Numbered from the stretch's first letter, positions 1-8,806 are shown. The stretch is DNA of 46,232 nucleotides from an uncultured Bacteroidota bacterium (GCA_937867025.1 CALMKH010000098.1:1-46232), one strand, 5' to 3'. The notes: generated by a model from the sequence alone, not told the origin. Numbers and translations: made by a program.

Positions 1-3
1 AAC

Positions 4-127
4 GCGCCCCGGCGACCGGAGGCGTTTCGCCTCAGGCGGAACGGTGCGCAGCGCCTCCGCTGAAACTTCAGCGGCACGCGGAGCACGGGAGCGACAGCGG
101 ACCCGGAGGGCACGGATAAGGCGCCCA
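4..127. repeat. GC-rich dispersed intergenic repeat, copy 1
   Basis: GC-rich block running from GCGCCCC to GGCGCCC, in clear contrast to the AT-rich DNA after it. It matches the block at 26000-26097 at both ends: GACCGGAGGC on the left, and AGCACGGGAGCGACAGCG then GACCCGGAGGGC on the right. The unconserved middle holds two hairpins, GAGGCG-TTT-CGCCTC and CCGCTGAA-AC-TTCAGCGG. It lies downstream of the stop codon of the minus-strand permease gene. The window begins here, so the true left boundary may lie outside. Function is unknown; it could be a REP-like element or a 3-prime-end structure. Confidence 0.7.
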
Positions 128-164
128 AAAGGTTATTTATTCTCTTAATTACCCGCAGGGGCTT

Positions 165-189
165 GTGAGAACGCAGTGCCAGGTTCTCA
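165..189. other. Small hairpin downstream of the ABC permease gene
   Basis: TGAGAAC and GTTCTCA form a perfect 7-bp stem around a 10-nt loop, 12 nt beyond the permease stop codon. There is no T-tract on either strand, so this is not a classical intrinsic terminator. It may protect the 3-prime end of the mRNA. Confidence 0.35.
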
Positions 190-201
190 ACTTTCCTGCT
201 T

Positions 202-1488
202 TCAACTCTTGCTCACCATCCATTTGAACAGCTGCTTATAACTCGCCTTTTGCCCGTAACTCAATATACCGATGCGGTAGATCTTTCCGGCCAGCCAGAC
301 GACAAGGATAAATGTGCCGAAAAGAATGACACTTGAACAGATGATCTCAAACCATGAAATATCAAACGGCAGGCGAACCATCATCACTACCGGGGATGTG
401 AAGGGGATCATGCTGCACCATACGGCCAGGCTGCTGTCAGGGTCTTTAAAAACAGCTATCTGGGCTATGATCAGGCCAAAGATCAGGGGCATGGAGACCG
501 GAAACATGAATTGCTGGGTTTCTGTGTCGCTGTCCACTGCACTGCCGATCGCGGCAAAAAGAGAGCTGTATAAAAGGAATCCGCCAAAAAAGAATATCAC
601 AAAACCGGTGAGGATCTTGACGAAGTTCAGACTTTGCAGCTGCCCCATGATGTCTGCAAACGGGCTGTCAGCTACGTGTTTGATCTGCTGTTGTGTCTGC
701 ATTACCGTCTGGCTGTCAATATGTTCGGCCCCAAACGCCACGCTCAGCACCATGATCAGCAGTCCCGACAAAACAATCCAGGCGATGAACTGGGTCAGAC
801 CAACCAATGCAACACCCAGGATTTTTCCCATCATCAGTTCAAAAGGTTTAACGGCCGAAATGATGATCTCCACGATCCTGTTGTTCTTTTCTTCTGTAAC
901 ACCCCGCATGATCATTACACCATACATGAAAATGAACAGGTAAATGATGAAGGCTCCGAAATAGCCGACCCCTGATTTCATTTCCGTGCCACTGCTCTTG
1001 CCGGTCAGTAATTGATCGGTCATCCTGATCCTGGGCCTCAGGCTGTCGAGGCTCGCCTTGGAAAGCCCCCTTTCACCCAGCCTGTTGTTGAAGTACTGGT
1101 TGGCCAGCAGTCCTTTCAGCTCCTGTTTCTCGGTCAATGACAGGCTTTTCTTCGCCACTACGTCAACACTGTCGCCCGTTTTATTCTTAATATCCAGGAG
1201 AACATCTGTGGTTTCTTCCCCGATCTGCTTTTTTGCCTGCGCGACATCTTCTACAAAATGGAATTCAAATGACGAGTCGCTCCGCATCTGAAAATTGAGG
1301 GAATGATGCGGATCGTGAATCGCCACCTTCACTTTTTTGCTATCGTTAAACTGTGAATAGGATATGAGAAATATTGTGCCATAAAACAATCCAATGATGA
1401 TTGGCCCGAGGAGGGTCATCACTATGAACGATTTTTTGCTGGCCCGGGTTATGAATTCATGCCTTAAGATGAGTATGATGTTTTTCAT
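202..1488 (-). CDS. ABC-2 type transporter permease, NatB-like
   Basis: Membrane subunit of an ABC exporter, 428 aa. A hydrophobic segment near residues 19-43 is followed by a polar, probably extracytoplasmic region to about residue 170. A cluster of hydrophobic helices follows (around 175-195, 225-250, 290-320, 330-350 and 380-400). This layout is typical of the ABC-2 membrane family that includes the sodium exporter subunit NatB. The ATG lies 6 nt after the stop codon of the ATPase gene, so the two are probably co-transcribed and form one transporter. The substrate cannot be read from the sequence; sodium, antibiotic or peptide export are all possible. Confidence 0.85.
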   Translation of the reverse strand: MKNIILILRHEFITRASKKSFIVMTLLGPIIIGLFYGTIFLISYSQFNDSKKVKVAIHDPHHSLNFQMRSDSSFEFHFVEDVAQAKKQIGEETTDVLLDIKNKTGDSVDVVAKKSLSLTEKQELKGLLANQYFNNRLGERGLSKASLDSLRPRIRMTDQLLTGKSSGTEMKSGVGYFGAFIIYLFIFMYGVMIMRGVTEEKNNRIVEIIISAVKPFELMMGKILGVALVGLTQFIAWIVLSGLLIMVLSVAFGAEHIDSQTVMQTQQQIKHVADSPFADIMGQLQSLNFVKILTGFVIFFFGGFLLYSSLFAAIGSAVDSDTETQQFMFPVSMPLIFGLIIAQIAVFKDPDSSLAVWCSMIPFTSPVVMMVRLPFDISWFEIICSSVILFGTFILVVWLAGKIYRIGILSYGQKASYKQLFKWMVSKS

Positions 1489-1494
1489 TTGGTG

Positions 1495-2403
1495 TTAGTT
1501 CTGTTTGGTGACAAGCTGTATGAAAATATCGTGAATGCTGGGAATAAAACGGTTGAAACTGATCAGTCCAGACTGCTGCATAACGTAGCCTATGCATTCA
1601 TTGGGTGTTACAGAACCAAGGGCCAGCCTGTACCGGAAATGCCCGTATTCGTCGACGTCAGATTCCAGGGAATTGATTCCGGGTCCGAAGTTTACGGCTT
1701 TTTCCGTAACAAGCTCAAACCTGTCTGAACTATATGAGCGCCTGATGTCTGATACTTTGCCATCGATGATCTTTTCCGAAAGATGAATTAAGGCCATGTA
1801 GTCGCAGAGTTTTTCAACGCTTTCCATGCGATGGGTCGAGAATATGATGGTAGTGCCTTTCTGTTTAAGCTCAAGAATCACCTCGGTAAGGAGTTCTGCA
1901 TTAACCGGGTCAAAACCGCTGAAAGGCTCGTCAAGTATCAGCAGGCCGGGGGAATGAATAGCAGACACAATGAACTGTATCTTTTGCTGCATACCTTTGC
2001 TGAGCTCCTCCACCTTTTTGTTTTTGACATCAAAAAGCCCCATTTTCTTAAGCCACCAGGTCGCTTTTTCATTAGCTTCCAGATAACTCAAACCTCTGAG
2101 GCGGGCAAAATATTCCAGCTGTTTCATTACCCTGATCTTTTTATACAGGCCCCTTTCTTCAGGGAGGTAACCGATATGGCGAATATGTGAAAGGCTCAGT
2201 TTCTCACCATTCAGCAATACATCCCCTTCATCGGCCTGGGTGATCTGGTTGATAATCCGTATTAAAGAGGTCTTGCCGGCCCCGTTAGGCCCCAGCAGGC
2301 CGTAAATACTGCCTTTGGGAATATCGATGGATATATTTTTCAGGGCGGTTTTATCCGTATAGAATTTGGAAACGTTTCGTATTTGCAGCAGTGGTTGATC
2401 CAT
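1495..2403 (-). CDS. ABC transporter ATP-binding protein, NatA-like
   Basis: Cytoplasmic ATPase partner of the adjacent permease, 302 aa from the chosen start. The ABC signature set is visible: Walker A GPNGAGKTS near residue 38, signature LSKGMQQK, Walker B LLILDEPFSG, and a switch histidine in FSTHRM. A C-terminal extension of about 90 residues follows the ATPase core, as in NatA/CcmA-type exporters. The ORF track starts at a TTG at 2427, but that codon lies inside a TAAGTTTG promoter-like box. The ATG at 2403, giving MDQPLLQIRNVSKFY, is therefore preferred and fits the usual start of the family. First gene of a two-gene operon. Confidence 0.9.
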   Translation of the reverse strand: MDQPLLQIRNVSKFYTDKTALKNISIDIPKGSIYGLLGPNGAGKTSLIRIINQITQADEGDVLLNGEKLSLSHIRHIGYLPEERGLYKKIRVMKQLEYFARLRGLSYLEANEKATWWLKKMGLFDVKNKKVEELSKGMQQKIQFIVSAIHSPGLLILDEPFSGFDPVNAELLTEVILELKQKGTTIIFSTHRMESVEKLCDYMALIHLSEKIIDGKVSDIRRSYSSDRFELVTEKAVNFGPGINSLESDVDEYGHFRYRLALGSVTPNECIGYVMQQSGLISFNRFIPSIHDIFIQLVTKQN

Positions 2404-2423
2404 AGTCAGAATGTGAGTGCAAT

Positions 2424-2431
2424 ACAAACTT
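2424..2431 (-). promoter_or_regulatory. Putative -7 box for the ABC exporter operon
   Basis: TAAGTTTG on the minus strand matches the Bacteroidota -7 consensus TAnnTTTG and lies 20-21 nt upstream of the ATG at 2403. No convincing TTTG -33 element is seen at the expected spacing, so the call is tentative. Confidence 0.4.
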
Positions 2432-2573
2432 AATATTTATTTCAATAGGATAAGTATTCGATAGCAGACTGCTTTTATACGACGACAGATGACTTTCATA
2501 CAGGATCGGGGCCGGGACAGGAAGACAGGTGTTCCGAAAGATCTGCGGCCCGGGAACAAATTTTTAAAAAAAT

Positions 2574-2603
2574 TTTGAAAACTTGAACAAATCTTTATTT
2601 TTG
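2574..2603 (+). promoter_or_regulatory. Promoter of the M48 protease operon
   Basis: TTTG (2574-2577), an 18-nt spacer and TATTTTTG (2596-2603) match the Bacteroidota sigma-ABfr promoter pattern. The -7 box ends only 6 nt before the ATG at 2610, so the transcript would start at or very near the start codon. Confidence 0.6.
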
Positions 2604-2609
2604 TATGGA

Positions 2610-4859
2610 ATGAAAGTTATCGTCTTACGTATTCTCCTGTTCTTATGCCCTATCTATACCGTATATGCCCAGGACAAAATAGATTTCAGTAATTACACTC
2701 CTCTCAAATGCCAGGGACCTATTCCCCAGGATTTTAAGACCGAGTTGTCGAAACTGGTGGAGCAGGCAAAGAATGAAAGGAATACAGAAGGCAGAAAAGA
2801 AAAGAAGCAGGAGGTGGAGTTTGCCGAACTTTCCAATTACCAGCTCAACAACATCCTTTTCAGTGGCAAGGTCCTTTACGGGGATATACTGACGGGTTAT
2901 GTCAATAAAGTAGCTGATGTGATATTGAAAGAAGAACCTGAGCTCCGCAACAAAATCCGCTTTTACGTGCTGAAGACCACCGACCTGAATGCCTATTCAA
3001 CCCAACGGGGTATCATATTCGTGAGTGTCGGCCTGCTTGCCGAAATTGAAAGTGAGGCCCAGCTGGCATTCATTCTTTGCCATGAGCTGGTGCATTTCAG
3101 AAATAACCACAACCTTGAATCATATAAAAAAAGGCAGGATATCGGGGAAGAGAACGACATCAACGTCAGTGAAAGGCTTAGCCGCATACTCAACTATGGC
3201 AAGGAACATGAACTGGAGGCCGACCGCGAGGGGCTCGAATTGTTTTTAAAGACCCCATACAGCACGAATGAACTCAATAACCTGTTTGATGTCATGCTGT
3301 ATTCATACCTCCCGTTCGATGAGATCAAACTCGATTCTGCCTATTTTAACTCAGGCACCAGGTATGTATTGCCCGGAAAATATTTTCCTAAAGAGGTTTC
3401 TGACATTACGGCCGAAGAAGATGTAGCCGACTCGATGAGCACGCATCCCAACATTAAGAGACGGAGGGAAGCCATCCGCAAATTGCTGGAGACTGACAAT
3501 AAGCCATCCGGCAGCTCATTTATATTGACAAAGGAAGAGTTTACCATGGTGCAAAGGGCGGCGCGTTGCGAACTTTCTGTCATTTACCTGCAGGAAGCAG
3601 AGTTTGAAGAAGCTTTTTACTGCGGTTTTCTGCTCGAAAAAATATATGGCAAAGATTTGTTCAGTACTAAGATCCGGGCTTCAGCATTGTATGGGGTTGC
3701 CAAGCAAAAAAATCATGATCATCAAAGGAGTATCAGGCGCTATATAGGCAACAGGAGTTCTTCCGACGATGAATCTAAAGAATCCTGGGAACTGGTTGAA
3801 GGTGAATCCCAGGCCGTATATCACATGTTCAGGAAAATGCCCAGTAAAGAACTGACAATTCTCGGGGCAAAGACCATGCTGGAATCTTACAGGCAATACA
3901 ATGACGATTTTTTTGAAGAGAGGTTCAGGAGCCTGGTATATGAACTGGTGAGCATTCACGAACTGGAAAGGAGTTCTTTCATAGAAGAGCCTCCTGCCTC
4001 AGATACAGTAAAAAAGGTTGAGGTTGAAGATACAGTTGCGGCTCCCGCCAAACTGTCAAAAATATCCAAGATCAAAAAGAGCAAAGCTGAAAAGTCGGGC
4101 TCAGAGGGCGATAAGTCAACTCATTATTATAAATATGCCTTTGGAGGGCATCTCAATGACAGTCTTTTCATTGATGCTTTTACAAATTCATCTGCCAGAT
4201 ACGAGAGAGAGAAAGACCGCGAATCTTCTCCAGCTTACCGGAGATATCAACGTGAAAGGGAGGATATTGTTGAGAAATATGGTGAAGCGCTGGACATTAA
4301 AAAATTTGTCATGCTCAATCCGTTCTATTCAAGCTATATCCTGAAATACTATTTTTATCATAGCTACCGGACAAAAAACCCGAAAGTGACACCGCTGATG
4401 GAAACTGCCATAGAACAGAAGCTGCAGAGCTATTTCAGGGATTATGCCAAACAACTTGAAATAGACCTGGATATCGTTGGAATGAGCCAGCAAAGCAATC
4501 TCGAAACCGAACAGTTCAACGATTATCAGCAGCTCATCAACTGGTTTTCGGAAAGGCTTGCTATCGGGAAGATGGGAGCCTACATTTACAACGACCAATA
4601 CATAAAGAAATATGCGAATGAATACGGGTATATGGCTTTGTGTTATGTCATTAATGTCGATAAGTCAATGGAGGTTGTGTTCATGTTGTTTGATCTGGAG
4701 ACAGGCGGGAGCCGGATGGTATATGAAAAAGACCTGAAAAAGGCCAAACCTGACGGGGTGTTTTCACGGATGATCGTTTACGATATCCTGCACCAGATAA
4801 AGCAGAAACCACACAGGATAAATAAATTAAAACGCAAACACAAAATAGATGAAGAATAA
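2610..4859 (+). CDS. Exported M48-family metalloprotease with a large C-terminal extension
   Basis: Predicted zinc metallopeptidase, 749 aa, first gene of a four-gene operon. A signal peptide ends around VYAQ-DKIDF. The zinc site is HELVH (about residues 158-162), and ELEADREGL supplies the expected third ligand (Glu), both as in peptidase family M48. The catalytic domain spans roughly residues 75-300. The remaining 450 residues match nothing I recognise and include a charged Lys/Ser/Glu linker near 480-510. The track begins at a TTG at 2583 that falls between the -33 and -7 promoter boxes, so the ATG at 2610 is preferred. Its stop overlaps the next gene by 11 bp. Likely periplasmic or outer-membrane associated; substrate unknown. 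Confidence 0.82.
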   Translation: MKVIVLRILLFLCPIYTVYAQDKIDFSNYTPLKCQGPIPQDFKTELSKLVEQAKNERNTEGRKEKKQEVEFAELSNYQLNNILFSGKVLYGDILTGYVNKVADVILKEEPELRNKIRFYVLKTTDLNAYSTQRGIIFVSVGLLAEIESEAQLAFILCHELVHFRNNHNLESYKKRQDIGEENDINVSERLSRILNYGKEHELEADREGLELFLKTPYSTNELNNLFDVMLYSYLPFDEIKLDSAYFNSGTRYVLPGKYFPKEVSDITAEEDVADSMSTHPNIKRRREAIRKLLETDNKPSGSSFILTKEEFTMVQRAARCELSVIYLQEAEFEEAFYCGFLLEKIYGKDLFSTKIRASALYGVAKQKNHDHQRSIRRYIGNRSSSDDESKESWELVEGESQAVYHMFRKMPSKELTILGAKTMLESYRQYNDDFFEERFRSLVYELVSIHELERSSFIEEPPASDTVKKVEVEDTVAAPAKLSKISKIKKSKAEKSGSEGDKSTHYYKYAFGGHLNDSLFIDAFTNSSARYEREKDRESSPAYRRYQREREDIVEKYGEALDIKKFVMLNPFYSSYILKYYFYHSYRTKNPKVTPLMETAIEQKLQSYFRDYAKQLEIDLDIVGMSQQSNLETEQFNDYQQLINWFSERLAIGKMGAYIYNDQYIKKYANEYGYMALCYVINVDKSMEVVFMLFDLETGGSRMVYEKDLKKAKPDGVFSRMIVYDILHQIKQKPHRINKLKRKHKIDEE

Positions 4860-5469
4860 TTTACTGGCAGTGATCATCTGTTTAACGGGGATGAATTTGC
4901 AGGCCCAGAACAGGGCAGGTTTATTTGGCAAGACTTTCTTCTTTGGTATCGAGGAAAGTATTTCGGTCACGGGGTATGACGAACGTTATACACTCGTTAA
5001 CAGGAAAGTTGGTCGCATAAAACTGGAGAAGCTTACAAAAAAGAACAGGCTTATCGGTGTCAATTTCCAGCGCCAGGTTTTCAGGGTGAATAAAATGCCG
5101 CAATATTATATCAACTCTGATGCTTATGCCATAACGGTTAAGAAATTCCGTGCATTCAAATCTATCGCTCCTGTGGGCAAATACTGGCAATGGAGCCTTA
5201 TACTCACTGAGAATCATGCTCACAGGCCTGATCTGGTCTATCGTAAATTCGGGGACCTGAGCCTGCAGTTGGAATACGGTAAATCTGTACCTTTTATCTC
5301 CAAAAGGATACTTCTCAATTATTCTTTAGGCACACGTCTCAGGTTGTTGGGTTCGGAAGAAAATAATCCACACGCACCGGATATCATGAAAACTTTTAAA
5401 ACCTTGAATGATTATTTCTGGATAAGGAACCTGTTAAAAATTAATTGCGGATTGGCATATGCATTCTAG
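4849..5469 (+). CDS. Secreted or outer-membrane protein, paralogue A
   Basis: Protein of 206 aa with a signal peptide ending at NLQAQ. I do not recognise a named family. It is a paralogue of the following gene: NRAGLFGK matches NRPGYFGK, a central IKLEKLTKKNRLIG matches LKIERITGRNTTLG, APVGKY matches APVGGY, and KINCGLAYAF matches RIKLGINYAF at the C-terminus. Alternating hydrophobic segments and a terminal Phe suggest an outer-membrane beta-barrel or another beta-rich envelope protein. The ATG overlaps the end of the protease gene by 11 bp, indicating translational coupling. Confidence 0.75.
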   Translation: MKNNLLAVIICLTGMNLQAQNRAGLFGKTFFFGIEESISVTGYDERYTLVNRKVGRIKLEKLTKKNRLIGVNFQRQVFRVNKMPQYYINSDAYAITVKKFRAFKSIAPVGKYWQWSLILTENHAHRPDLVYRKFGDLSLQLEYGKSVPFISKRILLNYSLGTRLRLLGSEENNPHAPDIMKTFKTLNDYFWIRNLLKINCGLAYAF

Positions 5470-6247
5470 GCTGATTGATAAAATGATACATGAAAAATTC
5501 ACCGGAAAGATAATCCGGTTTTGTCTGTTAATACTTATGCCGGGTATAATAACTTTTGAGGCGATGTCACAAAATCGCCCGGGATATTTCGGGAAAAAGA
5601 ATCTGCTCAGTTTCGAAAAGAATATCGGCTGGTATATATTGGCCGACAAAAATTCCAAAGCAGTAAAACAAGGCTTTGGTCCCATTTTAAAGATAGAACG
5701 CATAACTGGGCGTAATACGACACTGGGTTTTTCCTTCGCGCATAATAAATTTGAGTTGAATGACCCTCTGCATGATTTCAGAGACATTTATCCCATCACC
5801 TATAATGAGCGGTTGATCATAACATATTATGGACATGGTACGCTGAAGGTAAGGTCAAATACTTATCTTTTCCATATTAAACAATACTTTAGTGAACGCG
5901 CCATGGCCCCGGTGGGCGGGTATGTTGTAATTGACGGAGGGATAGTCAGCAGCAAAATGGGTTTTGGAGATGACTTCAGGGTGTATGATGACATGGGCGT
6001 TGCCTATTCTCCGGCTGAAGGGACAGCATTTAAATTCAAACAGCTGGTACTTGGGCTCAATTTCGGGCGTACAAGACCCTTATTCGGATCCAGGTGGCTG
6101 TGGGACCTGTCATGGGGAATTGGGGTGAAGATCAGGACTACCCATTATTCTATTGACCAGAACGATGAGTGGGTTAAGAAATCATCGGATTACGTATTGA
6201 ACCATCAATTATTCAGGATAAAATTAGGAATAAACTATGCATTTTAA
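5459..6247 (+). CDS. Secreted or outer-membrane protein, paralogue B
   Basis: Protein of 262 aa, related to the preceding gene over its N-terminal NRPGYFGKK, central APVGGY and C-terminal IKLGINYAF motifs, with an insertion in the second half. A hydrophobic segment (IIRFCLLILMPGIITFEAMSQ) is the signal peptide. The start at 5459 overlaps the upstream stop by 11 bp. A second in-frame ATG at 5483 would give a more ordinary signal peptide and no overlap, so the start is uncertain. The terminal Phe supports a beta-barrel fate. Function unknown; the context suggests the two paralogues work with the M48 protease in the envelope. Confidence 0.75.
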   Translation: MHSRLIDKMIHEKFTGKIIRFCLLILMPGIITFEAMSQNRPGYFGKKNLLSFEKNIGWYILADKNSKAVKQGFGPILKIERITGRNTTLGFSFAHNKFELNDPLHDFRDIYPITYNERLIITYYGHGTLKVRSNTYLFHIKQYFSERAMAPVGGYVVIDGGIVSSKMGFGDDFRVYDDMGVAYSPAEGTAFKFKQLVLGLNFGRTRPLFGSRWLWDLSWGIGVKIRTTHYSIDQNDEWVKKSSDYVLNHQLFRIKLGINYAF

Positions 6248-6782
6248 ACATATCATTTTTGTCCTTTTCGGATCTGCTTTTTTTTCCTGTGCCAAAGATG
6301 AACCTTTGGTGAAGGCAGTAAAAAAAGGTTATACCATAGAAGATGAAGCAAAGGCCGACCGGAGCTTTAGTGTTCAGAGATATGCCCCGGAAAACGATTC
6401 CTTTAAGTTTACTGCTTATAATACGACTGTCAAATATTATGGTTCAACCAAACAGACATACTTTTTCCTGGTGGATGAAAAAGGAGATGAAGATTATCAT
6501 TTGGTGATAAATTCTGACGGCGACCTGGATGATTATCAGAATCACCTGTTATGGAGCAATATAAATGTTATAGGGAACAAGGTTCATGTGCAATTGAACA
6601 GGTGGACAGAATATGGTTATAAGGAAACTGTCATGGAATCTGAAACGCAGGGCTCGGGAGATATTTTCAGGTACCAGAAATTGAATGACGAATATGACCT
6701 GCTTATAATTGATTGCAGTGCTGCGGAAGAAGATCACGATTATTACGGGAAGTTTACAGGAAGGTTTAAAATCAAAAGGTAA
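6237..6782 (+). CDS. Putative lipoprotein, last gene of the M48 operon
   Basis: Protein of 181 aa beginning MHFKHIIFVLFGSAFFSC, a short lipoprotein signal with lipobox FFSC, so the mature protein should be lipid-anchored at Cys18. The body is polar, rich in Asp, Tyr and Lys, and matches no family I know. The ATG is the only usable start and overlaps the previous stop by 11 bp. The stop codon lies 3 nt from the stop of the convergent gene, with no terminator between them. Confidence 0.75.
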   Translation: MHFKHIIFVLFGSAFFSCAKDEPLVKAVKKGYTIEDEAKADRSFSVQRYAPENDSFKFTAYNTTVKYYGSTKQTYFFLVDEKGDEDYHLVINSDGDLDDYQNHLLWSNINVIGNKVHVQLNRWTEYGYKETVMESETQGSGDIFRYQKLNDEYDLLIIDCSAAEEDHDYYGKFTGRFKIKR

Positions 6783-6785
6783 AGC

Positions 6786-8669
6786 TCAGTTTGTGTAAAA
6801 CCGGTTGTTAAGCAGTGCATTCGTGTACAGCTGTATCCTTGCCATCAATTCGCGCTCGAGTTGTTTCTGCAACAGCTTTTCCTCCTCGGTCAGTTTATAA
6901 CGCGCTTCATTGTTGCTCATGAATTTTCCGTGCATGTGCATCTTGAATCCTTCAGGGAATAACCGCAGGCAATATGGGTACCGGATGATCTGATTGACGC
7001 CGTAATCGCTATTGAGGGCAAAACCTTTTTCCACTGTGAAAGGATTGGAACCCATCGAAAAATAAGCATCCTTCACTTGTCCGAGGTCGAGAAGCGCGGG
7101 CATGATATCAAGGTGGGACACTGTTGCGCTGTCGTTTATACCGGGTTTTATGTGACGGGGCGAATAAATCATAAGCGGTATTTCGTATTTGCCTGTGGGT
7201 GAATAGAAATATTCATTCCTGCTGTGCGAAGGATGGTCGGCCGTGATGATGAAAATGGTATTGTCAAACCAAGGCATGCGGCTGGCCTTTTCGAAAAAGC
7301 GGCCCAGGGCATAATCGGCATACCGGACAGCTTTATGGATGGGCAGGTCACCACCTTTGAACTTATCCGCATAGGCAGGAGGTATCCTGTAGGGATCATG
7401 TGAAGTAAGGGTAAATACGGAACTGAAGAAAGGGGTTTTCTTTTTCGAGAGTTCATCTGCAAAGTACTGCAGGTAAGGCTCGTCCCATATGCCCCAGCTG
7501 CCATCGTAGTCTTTTTCCCTGTTAGGGTATTCATTTTTTCCGTAATAGCGGATATTGCCGGATATTTTAAGGAAATTGTCAAATCCCATGGAACCGTTTG
7601 CCGCCCCGTAATAAAACGAGCAGTCGTAACCATTCTTTGAAAGGTAGTAATGCGCACCTTTTACCGTGTTATTTTGAAAATTGCTGTTGATATAAGGCAC
7701 TTCAAGCAGTGAAGGGATGGAGGCAAAAACAGAGGGGATGCTTTCCATGGATGTGGTGCCGCAACTATAGGCGTTGGAAAACACCAGGCAGCTTTTAGAC
7801 AGGCTGTCGAGGAAAGGGGTATGCCGTTTTTCCTTGTTCAGGAAACCGCAATAGTCTCGCCCGAAACTCTCGAGGATAATCAGCACCAGGTTGGGTTTTG
7901 TCTGGAGTCCAAGCGAGTTGTTTTCGCGTTTAACTGGTTGGGTGATGATCGTGCATTCCAGGTCGCTCATGTACTGTACCGGCGCCGGTACGGCAGAACT
8001 GTAGGAGGTAAGTATCTGGGTAGGGGAGTTGATGGTGGCTGAAACCCATCGTGGGTCGACAAAACGCGCCGCATCGAAGCTCCGGAGCGGTTTGGTCCGG
8101 AAACCGCCGCGCGCGCCGACGAAAATAAGGCCGGCGGCCATAAAAAAGGCTATAACTGCATAGACAGGGCGCGGTTGCCGGGCGGATGGTTTCTGTTTAG
8201 GGTAAAAACGGTAAATCAGGAATGCAGAAAACATCCATGAAAGGGTAAGCCACCAATAGTTATAAATATAGGACGCCACAGGGTTTGAGCGATCGGAAAG
8301 CAACTGGAACAATTCGATGCCGCTCCTTCGGGTTTTTATCTTGTAAAACTCCATGTCAATGAAATTCAGGAGCATAATTATTGAAAGGCTTGTAACGAAG
8401 AGCCATTTCATAGCCGATTGATAATATGAATTATCCTGCCGGAAGGGTAGAAGGCTCAGTATATGGAACGGTGCGAGAAAATATGCAATTGCCTGAATAT
8501 CAAATAGTATACCGCTTAGGAAAACCATCGGCAATTCGGTGGTGGGAGAGCCTTTTAAATAGGGAAAAAGGTAAACAATAAAAATAATCCGGCTACAACT
8601 TAGGAAGATTAAGGCGAACAGGCATCTTTTCAGCCAGGTTCTGAGGTAGTTTTCAATGAGCGGATTCAT
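6786..8669 (-). CDS. LTA synthase/sulfatase-family membrane enzyme
   Basis: Protein of 627 aa with about five N-terminal membrane helices in residues 10-190, then a large extracytoplasmic sulfatase-fold domain. The domain begins with NLVLIILESFGRDY (first metal-binding Glu) and carries the nucleophile region CGTTSMESIPS. Later motifs include TSHDPY and ITADHPSHS. This is the architecture of lipoteichoic acid synthase and MdoB-type phosphoglycerol transferases. A Gram-negative Bacteroidota cell should lack LTA, so the likely role is transfer of phosphoglycerol or phosphoethanolamine to an envelope glycan or lipid. Single-gene unit, convergent with the M48 operon. Confidence 0.85.
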   Translation of the reverse strand: MNPLIENYLRTWLKRCLFALIFLSCSRIIFIVYLFPYLKGSPTTELPMVFLSGILFDIQAIAYFLAPFHILSLLPFRQDNSYYQSAMKWLFVTSLSIIMLLNFIDMEFYKIKTRRSGIELFQLLSDRSNPVASYIYNYWWLTLSWMFSAFLIYRFYPKQKPSARQPRPVYAVIAFFMAAGLIFVGARGGFRTKPLRSFDAARFVDPRWVSATINSPTQILTSYSSAVPAPVQYMSDLECTIITQPVKRENNSLGLQTKPNLVLIILESFGRDYCGFLNKEKRHTPFLDSLSKSCLVFSNAYSCGTTSMESIPSVFASIPSLLEVPYINSNFQNNTVKGAHYYLSKNGYDCSFYYGAANGSMGFDNFLKISGNIRYYGKNEYPNREKDYDGSWGIWDEPYLQYFADELSKKKTPFFSSVFTLTSHDPYRIPPAYADKFKGGDLPIHKAVRYADYALGRFFEKASRMPWFDNTIFIITADHPSHSRNEYFYSPTGKYEIPLMIYSPRHIKPGINDSATVSHLDIMPALLDLGQVKDAYFSMGSNPFTVEKGFALNSDYGVNQIIRYPYCLRLFPEGFKMHMHGKFMSNNEARYKLTEEEKLLQKQLERELMARIQLYTNALLNNRFYTN

Positions 8670-8739
8670 TTATCAACACTGCAAAAATGCAGAACTCAGG
8701 CCACATTTTTAAATAATTTAGAATTTTTTCCATATTATG

Positions 8740-8770
8740 TTTGTGAATTTCAAAAAAACACCTACTTTTG
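8740..8770 (+). promoter_or_regulatory. Promoter of the str-S10-spc-alpha cluster
   Basis: TTTG (8740-8743), exactly 19 nt of spacer, then TACTTTTG (8763-8770) is a full match to the Bacteroidota -33/-7 consensus. It predicts a leader of roughly 30 nt before the rpsL ATG at 8807. Confidence 0.8.
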
Positions 8771-8806
8771 CAGTCCTTTTTACAAAAAAAGTACGTTTAA
8801 TAAATT

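Noticed and set aside
4-127. CRISPR array or insertion-sequence end
   Set aside because: No regular spacing of identical repeats, no transposase and no target duplication; it is one copy of a dispersed element.
165-189. Intrinsic terminator for the ABC exporter operon
   Set aside because: A hairpin exists but no T-run follows on the minus strand, so it is listed only as a hairpin.
2583-2609. TTG start for the M48 protease
   Set aside because: The codon falls between the promoter boxes, and the nine extra residues would have to be translated from DNA upstream of the predicted transcript start.
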